NCBI GenBank assembly: GCA_021790075.1
Contig: JAJYIN010000013.1
Coordinates: 1-17,321, forward strand
Reading direction: 5' to 3'
Origin: Actinomycetes bacterium
GTDB lineage: Bacteria; Actinomycetota; Thermoleophilia; BMS3ABIN01
Length of the DNA stretch: 17,321 nt
The position numbers were made by a program, and so were the translations under genes. Positions 1 to 6,140 of the stretch are shown one piece after another. The first letter of the stretch is position 1, and each line of letters opens with the position of its first letter. A model generated the notes under the pieces. It was not told the origin of the DNA and searched no databases. It was given only the letters and a program-made list of their open reading frames with translations.

Positions 1-74
1 TCCTGCTGGGCCTGGTGACGCTCTGGCTGCTGACCGGGTTCGCGCTCGACCGCCTGTCGTTGATTAAGAAATAG
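1..74 (+). CDS. C-terminal end of a membrane protein (5' truncated)
   Basis: The window opens inside a reading frame whose first whole codon is at position 3 and which stops with TAG at 72-74. The 23 visible residues are a hydrophobic stretch (LLGLVTLWLLTGFALDRLSL) ending in basic IKK. That is what the last transmembrane helix and a short cytoplasmic tail of an integral membrane protein look like. Nothing visible identifies the family; a transporter or permease is possible but is a guess. Confidence 0.5.
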   Translation, partial: LLGLVTLWLLTGFALDRLSLIKK

Positions 75-308
75 GCCCGCCCCGGCACCGCCTCTCTTGC
101 CGCCGCCGGCCAGCGTCCGCCCTGGCGGCGCCGCCACCGGCCCATGTCAAGCGCCGCCGCCCGCCGCCAGTACCGCCTTCGCTGCGCCGCCACCGGCCCA
201 GCGCCCGGCCCGATGCCCGTTTGCAAGCCCCCCCTTCATCCGCTAGCCTAGTGGCAATGCAGTTGATGCTGCGCATTGTGCAATCCGAGTCTATCGATTG
301 GAGTAATC
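75..308. other. Very GC-rich intergenic gap with a direct repeat
   Basis: This gap separates the truncated membrane gene from the YlbF-like gene. It is dominated by GCC/CGC runs and I see no convincing coding frame in it. It holds a 17-bp direct repeat (listed separately), a small dyad GCCAG...CTGGC near 101-127 with no U-run after it, and a short inverted repeat CAATGC/GCATTG (255-260 and 273-278) just upstream of the next gene. The last could be an operator or chance. Confidence 0.5.
128..200. repeat. 17-bp direct repeat, two copies
   Basis: GCGCCGCCACCGGCCCA occurs at 128-144 and again, identically, at 184-200, 56 bp apart. The background is low-complexity GCC-rich sequence, which raises the odds of chance identity. 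No flanking mobile-element features are visible. Confidence 0.6.
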
Positions 309-701
309 ATGTCCCTAGTACTGGAGAAAGCCCAGGAACTGGCTGACGCGATATCCGTGTCCGACGAGCTGACAAAGCTCCGTTCGGCGGCGGAGAAAGT
401 AGATACCGACGAAAAGGCAACCACGGCCCTGAAGAAATTCCAGGAAAAACAGGAAACCATCCAGATGGCGGCCCGTTCGGGTCTGGAGCTTCCCCCCGAG
501 CGGATGGCGGAAATGCAGACACTGCAGGGCCAGATCCAGCAAATTCCCAGCATCCAGGATTTCGCCCACGCCCAGGGCAATTTCAACGCGCTAATTGACA
601 AGGTGAATGACATTATTGCCGGCGCGGTCATGGGCATCAGCCCGGAATCGGCCCAGTCCGGCCCGCACGAGCATGGCCCCGGCTGCAGCTGCGGCCGCTG
701 A
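309..701 (+). CDS. YlbF/YmcA-family protein with a C-terminal Cys motif
   Basis: This is a 130-residue, mainly alpha-helical protein without transmembrane segments. The pattern of residues 1-110 (paired amphipathic helices, a central LPPERMAEMQ segment, then IQDFAHAQGNFNALIDKVNDII) resembles the YlbF/YmcA family. In B. subtilis those proteins work with YaaT in a complex that affects RNase Y action and development, and that complex is reported to carry iron-sulfur clusters. The tail GPHEHGPGCSCGR (C126, C128, plus two His) is a plausible metal or cluster site. The ATG at 309 follows a GGAG motif by about five bases, so I prefer it to an upstream in-frame TTG at 276. The ferredoxin gene follows within 45 bp, so the two are probably co-transcribed. 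The family call is by eye; the role in this organism is unknown. Confidence 0.7.
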   Translation: MSLVLEKAQELADAISVSDELTKLRSAAEKVDTDEKATTALKKFQEKQETIQMAARSGLELPPERMAEMQTLQGQIQQIPSIQDFAHAQGNFNALIDKVNDIIAGAVMGISPESAQSGPHEHGPGCSCGR

Positions 702-745
702 CAGCGGCGCTCACCGATTTACCTTGCGGCAGGAGGTGATATTGA

Positions 746-940
746 TTGGCTGAACGACCCAAGATCGATCCCGAGGAGTGCACGGGTTGCGGCATCTGCG
801 TGGACGAATGTCCCACCGAGAGCCTGGAGCTCGACTCCGAGGATGTAGCCGTGCTGGCGAACCCCGGTAGTTGCGACGGCTGCGCCACCTGCGAAGAATC
901 ATGTCCTACGGAAGCCATAACCATGGCGGACGAGGGCTGA
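746..940 (+). CDS. Small 2[4Fe-4S] ferredoxin
   Basis: This is a 64-residue soluble, acidic electron carrier. Two complete CxxCxxCxxxCP motifs are visible: C12, C15, C18, C22 and C43, C46, C49, C53. Each group closes with C-P, the classic clostridial-type arrangement in which the last Cys of each motif helps ligate the other cluster. The two halves are pseudo-symmetric, as expected for this fold. The start is TTG at 746, set by a strong AGGAGG at 731-736 with nine bases of spacing; no ATG lies in a suitable place. The partner enzyme is not evident. The gene ends just before a hairpin terminator, so it closes the plus-strand unit that begins with the YlbF-like gene. Confidence 0.93.
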   Translation: MAERPKIDPEECTGCGICVDECPTESLELDSEDVAVLANPGSCDGCATCEESCPTEAITMADEG

Positions 941-964
941 GAGTTTCCAATAGCTGGACAAAAG

Positions 965-1015
965 ACTCCTCCCACCTGCTGGTCACGAACGACACGCCCA
1001 GGCGGGAGGAGTTTT
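965..1015. terminator. Bidirectional intrinsic terminator between convergent genes
   Basis: ACTCCTCCCACCTG (965-978) pairs with CAGGCGGGAGGAGT (999-1012), a 14-bp stem with one A-C mismatch and a 20-base loop. On the plus strand the stem is followed by TTTTGCTTT. On the minus strand the same stem is followed by CTTTTGT. It can therefore end both the ferredoxin transcript and the convergent peptide/radical SAM transcript. Confidence 0.85.
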
Positions 1016-1035
1016 GCTTTGCTTATCCGAAGAGC

Positions 1036-1098
1036 CTAGCAGGACGAGCTGCACTTGCAGGTGCTGGAGCTGCTCTTGCCCGCTTTCCTAATCTTCAT
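1036..1098 (-). CDS. 20-aa Cys/Ser-rich peptide, candidate radical SAM substrate
   Basis: The translation is MKIRKAGKSSSSTCKCSSSC followed by TAG. It has a strong Shine-Dalgarno, GGGAGGTG (1104-1111 on the plus-strand numbering), five bases from the ATG, which argues that this very short frame is really translated. An in-frame TAG lies closely upstream, so it cannot be longer at the N-terminus. The first half is basic and the second half is a run of Ser broken by C14, C16 and C20. It starts 33 bases after the stop of the radical SAM/SPASM gene, on the same strand, and is followed by an intrinsic terminator. That position and composition fit a ribosomally made precursor whose Cys or Ser residues are cross-linked by the neighbouring enzyme. 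It is short even for a precursor, so the role is inferred. A small metal-binding peptide is the alternative. Confidence 0.65.
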   Translation of the reverse strand: MKIRKAGKSSSSTCKCSSSC

Positions 1099-1131
1099 GA
1101 AAACACCTCCCTAAAAGCCTACGGGTAAATT

Positions 1132-2307
1132 TCACAGAACCCCGTACCGGTAGCACTGGCAGAGGTCGGGGCTTTTGGCGTTATTATACCCGGCGGCCCT
1201 GAATCGACACCCTCCCCGGCAATCCTCGACATGCTCGCAACTGCAATCGAGTTCCTGTAGGGTGGTCCGTGGTTTTCTTTGCCATCCTGCCGCCAGACCC
1301 TCCTCAATCGACCCCAGCGGCCGGCCGGCGAAAAAACCGCAGGCTGCCAGGCTGCCGTCTGCCATTACCGCCATCAGGTGGACGCCGCAGGCATATCCGG
1401 GCGCCGGTTCGTGGATGGCGCCGCCGTACGAGCGCGCCAGCTGCGGGCCGGCCACGGCGGGTCCCAGGGCCAGGTCGGGGCTGGCGCCCATCCGGCCCGC
1501 CGGAGAGGGCACGTCCAGGCTCCATTCCCGCACACCCACGTCCGCCAGCAGTTCCTGCAGCCGGTCGAGGTCTTCGAGGTTGTGGCGGTGGATCATCGTG
1601 GCAACCGAAACCTGGATGCCGGCTTCCCGCAGCAGCTTAAGCGCCGCCAGCGACCGGCGGAACGAACCCTCGCCCCGGAGGTAGTTGTGAGCCGGCTCCA
1701 GGCCGTCGAGGCTGATCTGGACTTCGGAAAAGCGCAACCGCGCCACCTTTTCCTCGTCGAGCAGGGTGCCGTTGGTCAGCAGGACCGACCGCAGGTCCTT
1801 GCCGGCGACGTAATCGTTCAGGGTGTCGAATTCCCGATGCAGCAGGGGCTCGCCGCCGGAAACCATCAGCCTGAGCCCCTGCATGCCCTCGAACTCATCC
1901 ACCGCGCTGGTCACGCGCTCCAGCGCGAGTTCCTCGTTGGCGGCATTCCCCAGGAAGCAATGCCGGCACGCGAGGTTGCACCTGGCGGTGATGTGAAGCA
2001 GCAGGTAACGCAGAGAGGGGACGGGGCTCTGGACCGGATTCAGTTCGCGCCGGGCCGGTCCCCGGCAGAGGACAAGAATGCCCTCCTCCAGGCAGAAGTC
2101 GACGAAAGCGGCCTCGTCGCTGCCGGCGGGGAAAGGGACGCCGCCCGCACACCGGCGTAGAAACTCCAGGGCCTCCTGGTTCACTATATAGAGCTCGTCA
2201 GTGGCGCGGTTGTAGACGCAGGGTTCCTCCAGCAGCTTGGGGGAACAGTCATCCGAGAGCCTGACGTAACCAGGGCGGCTGCCCTCTTCTGGCAGGCGCT
2301 CGCTCAC
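1132..2307 (-). CDS. Radical SAM/SPASM peptide maturase with PqqD-like N-terminal domain
   Basis: This is a 391-residue enzyme. Residues 20-80 resemble a PqqD-like peptide-recognition domain (SPKLLEEPCVYNRATDELYIVNQEALEFLR begins it). Residues 98-290 form the radical SAM barrel with CNLACRHC (C110, C114, C117) for the SAM-binding [4Fe-4S] cluster and a SGGEPL motif at 150-155. The C-terminal part is a SPASM-type auxiliary cluster domain with C307, C323, C355, C357, C363, C367, C383 and C385. Enzymes of this layout install thioether, C-C or similar links on short ribosomal peptides; the geopeptide-type maturases are a possible relative, but I cannot assign a subfamily. The start is GTG at 2307, with AGGA just upstream inside the end of the preceding gene. 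A 20-aa Cys-rich peptide lies directly downstream and is the likely substrate. Confidence 0.88.
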   Translation of the reverse strand: MSERLPEEGSRPGYVRLSDDCSPKLLEEPCVYNRATDELYIVNQEALEFLRRCAGGVPFPAGSDEAAFVDFCLEEGILVLCRGPARRELNPVQSPVPSLRYLLLHITARCNLACRHCFLGNAANEELALERVTSAVDEFEGMQGLRLMVSGGEPLLHREFDTLNDYVAGKDLRSVLLTNGTLLDEEKVARLRFSEVQISLDGLEPAHNYLRGEGSFRRSLAALKLLREAGIQVSVATMIHRHNLEDLDRLQELLADVGVREWSLDVPSPAGRMGASPDLALGPAVAGPQLARSYGGAIHEPAPGYACGVHLMAVMADGSLAACGFFAGRPLGSIEEGLAAGWQRKPRTTLQELDCSCEHVEDCRGGCRFRAAGYNNAKSPDLCQCYRYGVL

Positions 2308-2311
2308 GAAT

Positions 2312-2554
2312 CTATTCCTGACGGGATGGGCCGGCCAGGCCGGACAGCTGCGCCGGGGTGAGCCGCCCCCGTTCCAGCATCAGCCGCAGCACCCGGAAGC
2401 AGGAACACTCGAGGTCGTCCTCATGGTCCTCATGGTAGAAATCACAGTCGCGGCACAGAAGGCCGCGCAGGTCTGGCAGGGACAGGCCGCTGCTTCTGTC
2501 ACCCAGGCGCCGGGCTGCCTCCTCCAGGTTGGGAAAGGGATGGTCTCTAGACAT
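2312..2554 (-). CDS. 80-aa four-cysteine protein preceding the radical SAM gene
   Basis: I do not recognise this family. The protein is soluble, without signal peptide or transmembrane segment. Its centre is a distinctive cluster: CRDC (C34, C37), then an acidic His-containing stretch FYHEDHEDDLE, then CSC (C50, C52). That could hold a zinc ion or an iron-sulfur cluster. The rest looks helical, and the tail LTPAQLSGLAG resembles a short helix-turn segment. The ATG at 2554 has GGGAGA six bases upstream. The stop is four bases from the radical SAM start, whose ribosome binding site lies inside this gene's end, so the two are translationally coupled. It is therefore likely part of the peptide-maturation unit, as accessory protein, partner or local regulator. 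Confidence 0.75.
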   Translation of the reverse strand: MSRDHPFPNLEEAARRLGDRSSGLSLPDLRGLLCRDCDFYHEDHEDDLECSCFRVLRLMLERGRLTPAQLSGLAGPSRQE

Positions 2555-2669
2555 CGGTTCTCCCGTGTTCGAAGTCCTCCTACTTTATCACAGGCGCCAT
2601 CCGTCCGGCCGCCACAGCGCCTCCCGGCGCCATGTCCGGCGCGTCTCCGGCTCCGCCCGAAGCGCCTTT

Positions 2670-2690
2670 CCATGATTAACAACATCATGG
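2670..2690. promoter_or_regulatory. Perfect inverted repeat, possible operator
   Basis: CCATGAT (2670-2676) and ATCATGG (2684-2690) are perfect reverse complements separated by seven bases, giving half-site centres 14 bp apart. It lies about 115 bp upstream of the 80-aa gene and just downstream of a minus-strand TATATT box. A dimeric regulator could bind it to control the peptide cassette. Chance occurrence is not excluded. Confidence 0.35.
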
Positions 2691-2860
2691 ATATGCCAAT
2701 ATAAAAAAGAAATGTATGTCATTAAGGTAACTACACCGGTTTGGTATAAGGCTGAATCTATTCCATGAGCAAGAGGTTTGACATAATCCCCTCTAATGCA
2801 GGTATTTTGGTTCGGTTTATCTCTTAACATTGCGTGCCGCTTTTTTGACGATTTTGTACC

Positions 2861-2889
2861 TTGACAATTATGAAACTATAGGATTTAAT
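2861..2889 (+). promoter_or_regulatory. Sigma70-type promoter of the respiratory operon
   Basis: TTGACA (2861-2866, six of six to consensus), a 17-base spacer, then TTTAAT (2884-2889, five of six). Transcription would start near 2896 and give a leader of about 140 bases before the 12-heme cytochrome gene. It is the best promoter match in the divergent region. Confidence 0.75.
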
Positions 2890-3034
2890 ACCCCTGCGGG
2901 TAAATTTGAATATGCGCGTAGCGCAACCATTCAACTCGTTTTTATTTGGGCCAAAGGGAGGGCAAAATGGAGGCTCGAGTCTACGCGGGTTGGGCTCCGG
3001 CGGGGTACTCCGATTCTGAGAGACGGAGGCGGCC

Positions 3035-4039
3035 ATGAGATGGCTCCTTCGTAAAATCAAGGGTCTGGGCAGTTGGGTGGCACATCTTCCCATTGCTGTC
3101 AAGGTCGCTCTGAGCGCGGTGCTGTTGATTTTGATTTTCGGCGGCAGTTACGGCAGCTATCGCGTCTACAGTTACACGCAGAACGACCCCAGTTTCTGCC
3201 GCCAGTGCCATACCATGGAGACGGCGTGGGAAAAGTGGTCAACCAGCGAGCACAGCAAGATCGGGTGTCACAGCTGTCACGAAGTCAGTCCCGTAGGCGG
3301 TATGGAACTGGTGGCGGAATACCTGATCAACAAGCCAGATATAAATACGAATCACGCATCTGTCAAAGACGAAGCTTGTGAGAAGTGCCACTACAGTGGT
3401 GACCCGCAGTGGGTGCAGGTGGAGAACACAGCCGGGCACAAGGTCCACGCCGACCAGCAGAACATCGCCTGCCAGACCTGTCACGGCATGAGGCTGCATA
3501 GCTTCACGCCTTCGATTGAGATTTGTGCCGCGTGCCATCCGGACAAGGTCGCCGGGCAGCAGAACTCGATCAAGGTGCCGGGCATGGCGAATCTGCACTG
3601 TACCGAGTGCCACCAGTTCTTGCGGGAAGACAGTCCGCTGAGGCCGACCAGGGAAACATGCCTGAGTTGCCACCAGAAGATACAGAGCGGCGTGACCTTC
3701 CCGGACAACGGGCCGATGAAGTGGGACTGCCTGCAGTGCCACAAGCCGCACCAGGCCGAGAAGCCGACAGTGGACTGTAACTCATGTCACTCGGCCATCA
3801 AGACGGAGGGGCTGCACAGCGCCAAGACGCATTCACAAACGGCCTGCCAGATCTGCCACAAGCCGCACGAGTGGACCGTGACGACCAGGGATCCGTGTCT
3901 GTCCTGCCATACGGACAGGGCAAACCACAATCCCGGCCAGGTTTGCGCGGCATGCCATGATTTCAAGGGGCCAAACCCAACATTGGGCGGAGCCGCCCAA
4001 AGCCAATACTCGGATCAGGCGGCTCCACCACAGACTTAA
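3035..4039 (+). CDS. Membrane-anchored 12-heme c-type cytochrome (NapC/NirT-like start)
   Basis: This is a 334-residue protein with one N-terminal transmembrane anchor (about residues 20-44) after a basic cytoplasmic segment. The rest is exported. It has twelve CxxCH heme motifs, with first cysteines at 55, 78, 115, 146, 164, 189, 209, 232, 248, 271, 288 and 304. The first part (NDPSFCRQCHTME) resembles NapC/NirT quinol dehydrogenases, which normally carry four or five hemes; the extra motifs make a long heme wire. It probably takes electrons from membrane quinol and carries them outward, or the reverse. The ATG at 3035 follows GGAGG (3025-3029) by five bases. It is the first gene of the operon that encodes the molybdoenzyme complex. 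The last 20 residues are low-complexity (Q, A, P rich). Substrate and partners are inferred. Confidence 0.92.
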   Translation: MRWLLRKIKGLGSWVAHLPIAVKVALSAVLLILIFGGSYGSYRVYSYTQNDPSFCRQCHTMETAWEKWSTSEHSKIGCHSCHEVSPVGGMELVAEYLINKPDINTNHASVKDEACEKCHYSGDPQWVQVENTAGHKVHADQQNIACQTCHGMRLHSFTPSIEICAACHPDKVAGQQNSIKVPGMANLHCTECHQFLREDSPLRPTRETCLSCHQKIQSGVTFPDNGPMKWDCLQCHKPHQAEKPTVDCNSCHSAIKTEGLHSAKTHSQTACQICHKPHEWTVTTRDPCLSCHTDRANHNPGQVCAACHDFKGPNPTLGGAAQSQYSDQAAPPQT

Positions 4040-4079
4040 GCGGGGAAAGAGGCAGAGCAACACCAGCTTTACGGTCAGC

Positions 4080-4120
4080 ACCGGCTGCCGGCCATAGTCA
4101 CCCGGCGCGCCGGCAGCGGT
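4080..4120 (+). promoter_or_regulatory. GC-rich hairpin between operon genes
   Basis: ACCGGCTGCCGGC (4080-4092) pairs with GCCGGCAGCGGT (4109-4120), a 12-bp stem with one bulged G and a 16-base loop. No U-run follows, so it is not a standard terminator. It may stabilise the 3' end of the cytochrome message or reduce read-through and so set the ratio of the cytochrome to the downstream genes. Confidence 0.4.
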
Positions 4121-4154
4121 GCCGGCCGCAAGCGCAAGGAAAGGTGAGGGTACT

Positions 4155-4289
4155 ATGTGGTACATAGTCGAAAACACGCGGTTCTTCCTTATCAACGCGA
4201 TCTCCACGACGGTGATCCTGACAGGCCTCACGTTCGGAATCCCCCCGTTCATCAACTGGCTGACAGACAAGATGCACAAGGAAGATTAG
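4155..4289 (+). CDS. 44-aa single-helix membrane peptide in the respiratory operon
   Basis: The frame starts at ATG 4155 and stops at TAG 4287-4289. It begins MWYIVENTRFFLINAISTTV, continues through a hydrophobic ILTGLTFGIPPFINWL segment, and ends in a charged tail TDKMHKED. That gives one membrane helix over about residues 10-36. A GGTGAGGG stretch lies just upstream as a moderate ribosome binding site. It sits between the 12-heme cytochrome and the iron-sulfur subunit, on the same strand. One-helix peptides of this size are common accessory subunits of respiratory complexes, so a structural or assembly role in this complex is plausible. I recognise no named family. Confidence 0.65.
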   Translation: MWYIVENTRFFLINAISTTVILTGLTFGIPPFINWLTDKMHKED

Positions 4290-4429
4290 CCGGCGCAGGC
4301 AAGTTTGAGCGGCTTTTCGCCAGGCCGCGGCACAACTGGCGGAACTGGTAAACGGAAGAGCTCGTCTCTCCTGGAAGACCTCTAAAAACTACGACAGGCC
4401 GGGCCCAGAAAGTCCTGCAATACTAAACG

Positions 4430-4482
4430 ATAGCAACTAGATTCGCTAACATACCACGAAAACTAAGAATAGCAACTAGATT
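4430..4482. repeat. 14-bp direct repeat upstream of the iron-sulfur subunit
   Basis: ATAGCAACTAGATT occurs at 4430-4443 and again at 4469-4482, 39 bp apart, close to four helical turns. The surrounding 60 bp is AT-rich compared with the genes. The second copy runs into TTGACA (4481-4486), a perfect -35 hexamer, but the expected -10 position is AATCGG, a poor match. It may be a binding site for an activator of an internal promoter, or a decayed duplicated promoter. Confidence 0.45.
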
Positions 4483-4552
4483 GACATAGAAGGCGGGTGC
4501 CCGAATCGGCCGACGGCGAAACCGGGCTCATACAAATAAGGAGGGCTGGCAA

Positions 4553-5176
4553 GTGGCCAACAAACGTTATGCGATGGTGATCGACATGCGCCGGTGCATT
4601 GGCTGCCATGCGTGCACCGTTGCCTGCAAGGCGGAGATGGCCGTTCCTCTCGAGGTCAACGCCACCTGGCTGAAGATAATCGAAAAGGGCACTTACCCCG
4701 ATACCCGCAGGTATTATCTTCCCCGGATGTGCAATAACTGCACCGACGCCATCTGCGCCCGCAACTGTCCCACCAAGGCGACCTACAAGCGCGATGACGG
4801 CATCGTCATGGTCGACCAGCACCGCTGCATCGGCTGCAAGTATTGCATCGCTTCCTGCCCCTACGATACCCGTTACGTCAATCCCCTGAAGAATATTGTC
4901 CAGAAGTGTTACTTCTGTTCCCACCGGGTGGACGCGGGGCTGCAGCCGGCCTGCGTCGAGACCTGCCCTACCAAGGCTATGATCTTCGGCGACAAGAATG
5001 ACACCAAGAGCGAGGTCGCCCAGGTGCTGGCCACCAACGCCACCGTGGTGCTGAAGAAGGAGATGCAGACCAACCCCCAGGTCTTCTACATCTCCGCGGA
5101 CGAGACCGTCATGAGCAATGTCGAAAAAGACATCAACTACCGCACCGAAGGCACTCTCATCAAAATCAGGATTTGA
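4553..5176 (+). CDS. Four-cluster ferredoxin subunit of a molybdoenzyme (PsrB/DmsB type)
   Basis: This 207-residue protein carries electrons between the NrfD-type membrane subunit and the catalytic subunit. Sixteen cysteines fall into four groups: C15, C18, C21, C25; C60, C63, C68, C72; C92, C95, C98, C102; and C119, C122, C134, C138. This is the standard pattern for four [4Fe-4S] clusters in the PsrB/PhsB/TtrB/DmsB family, and all ligands are present. There is no signal peptide, as expected for a subunit exported by riding with a Tat-bearing partner. The start is GTG at 4553, seven bases after AAGGAGGG (4538-4545); the second residue frame MANKRYAMVID fits the family. The C-terminal 50 residues beyond the last cluster are family-variable. 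Confidence 0.93.
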   Translation: MANKRYAMVIDMRRCIGCHACTVACKAEMAVPLEVNATWLKIIEKGTYPDTRRYYLPRMCNNCTDAICARNCPTKATYKRDDGIVMVDQHRCIGCKYCIASCPYDTRYVNPLKNIVQKCYFCSHRVDAGLQPACVETCPTKAMIFGDKNDTKSEVAQVLATNATVVLKKEMQTNPQVFYISADETVMSNVEKDINYRTEGTLIKIRI

Positions 5177-5204
5177 GGCAGCCAACTAACCGAGGAGAAG
5201 CAGC

Positions 5205-6125
5205 ATGGAGAACGGAGATGTAAACGTAATCTATTCGGTGCAGCACCAGCTGCCGCTGGTGATGTATATCGGCCAGTACTTCTTCTTTACGGGGTTGAGC
5301 GCCGGTTCATTCGTCATATCCGTGATCGCCACCCTGCTGGGCCGCAAGGAATTCAAACCGATCGGCAAGATCACCGCCATCCTGGCGCCGGCGCTGCTCA
5401 TCATCGCGCCGATCAACCTGATCGCCGACCTGGAGCAGCCGCTCAGGTTCTGGCACCTGTTCCTGTATTACAACTGGACCTCGCCCATCACCTACGGGTC
5501 GTTCCTGCTGACCGCTTATCCGATCATGGGTATCATTTACGCCATCATGGTCTATACCGACCGGCAGAAAGCGGCCAAGGTGCTCGGCATCCTGGGCATC
5601 CCGCTGGCCATCTCGGTACACGGCTATACGGGATTCATCCTGGCCCTGGCCAAGGCGCGGGCGCTCTGGAACACCGCCGCCATGCCGACCATCTTCCTGG
5701 TTTCGGCAATGGTCTCGGGCATCGGCCTGGTGGTCATCATCGCCGCCGTCCGCTGGAAGTGGTTCGACAAGAAGGCGACGCCGGAGACGAGGGACCAGGA
5801 CAAGAAACTCATCCTGCAGCTGGCGACCTTCATGGCCTACATCATCATGCTGGACCTTTTTCTCATCCTTTCCGACATCCTCGTGCTGTTGACCGCGCAC
5901 TCGGACGCCTATGAGGCCGGCATGCTCATCCTTACCGGGAACTTTGCTCCCCTGTTCGTGGGGGTGGAGATCATCCTTGGATCCATCATACCCATGATCC
6001 TCGTACTGGGACCGACCAGAAAGAACATGACTGCGATCGTGGTCGCTTCCATCCTTGTGAACATCGGTGTATACGCCATGCGATTTGTCATGGTTATCGG
6101 CGGGCAGACAATCCCTCTCAGTTAG
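5205..6125 (+). CDS. NrfD/PsrC-family quinone-interacting membrane subunit
   Basis: This 306-residue integral membrane protein has about eight hydrophobic helices. The segment ADLEQPLRFWHLF (about residues 75-87) matches the conserved D-x-x-x-P-x-R-F-W-H region of the NrfD/PsrC family, which binds quinol or quinone and passes electrons to the adjacent iron-sulfur subunit. The N-terminal part (VMYIGQYFFFTGLSAGSFVIS) is also typical of the family. The ATG at 5205 follows GAGGAG by seven bases, and the gene lies 28 bases after the iron-sulfur subunit. Together with its neighbours it completes a B-C-A complex. The direction of electron flow cannot be read from the sequence. Confidence 0.9.
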   Translation: MENGDVNVIYSVQHQLPLVMYIGQYFFFTGLSAGSFVISVIATLLGRKEFKPIGKITAILAPALLIIAPINLIADLEQPLRFWHLFLYYNWTSPITYGSFLLTAYPIMGIIYAIMVYTDRQKAAKVLGILGIPLAISVHGYTGFILALAKARALWNTAAMPTIFLVSAMVSGIGLVVIIAAVRWKWFDKKATPETRDQDKKLILQLATFMAYIIMLDLFLILSDILVLLTAHSDAYEAGMLILTGNFAPLFVGVEIILGSIIPMILVLGPTRKNMTAIVVASILVNIGVYAMRFVMVIGGQTIPLS

Positions 6126-6140
6126 CCAAGGAGCCAGAGA

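Larger units (their letters stand above)
2555..3034. other. Divergent control region, 480 bp, no gene
   Basis: This AT-rich gap lies between the minus-strand peptide cassette and the plus-strand respiratory operon. It contains a strong sigma70-type promoter for the operon (2861-2889), a weaker overlapping one just upstream (TTGACG 2845-2850 and TTATGA 2868-2873) and a 7-bp inverted repeat (2670-2690). On the minus strand a TATATT box lies close to that repeat and could be a -10 for the cassette, but I find no good -35 for it. I see no convincing coding frame. Confidence 0.6.

Noticed and set aside
276..308. Earlier TTG start for the YlbF-like protein
   Set aside because: The ATG at 309 has a well-spaced GGAG and matches the family start; the extension (MCNPSLSIGVI) looks like leader sequence.
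1279..2160. Plus-strand 293-codon frame across the radical SAM gene
   Set aside because: The minus-strand radical SAM protein has clear motifs; the plus frame has none and no ribosome binding site.
1122..2907. The 11-bp string CGGGTAAATTT at 1122-1132 and 2897-2907
   Set aside because: Two copies of a short string 1.8 kb apart, with no shared context, are likely chance.
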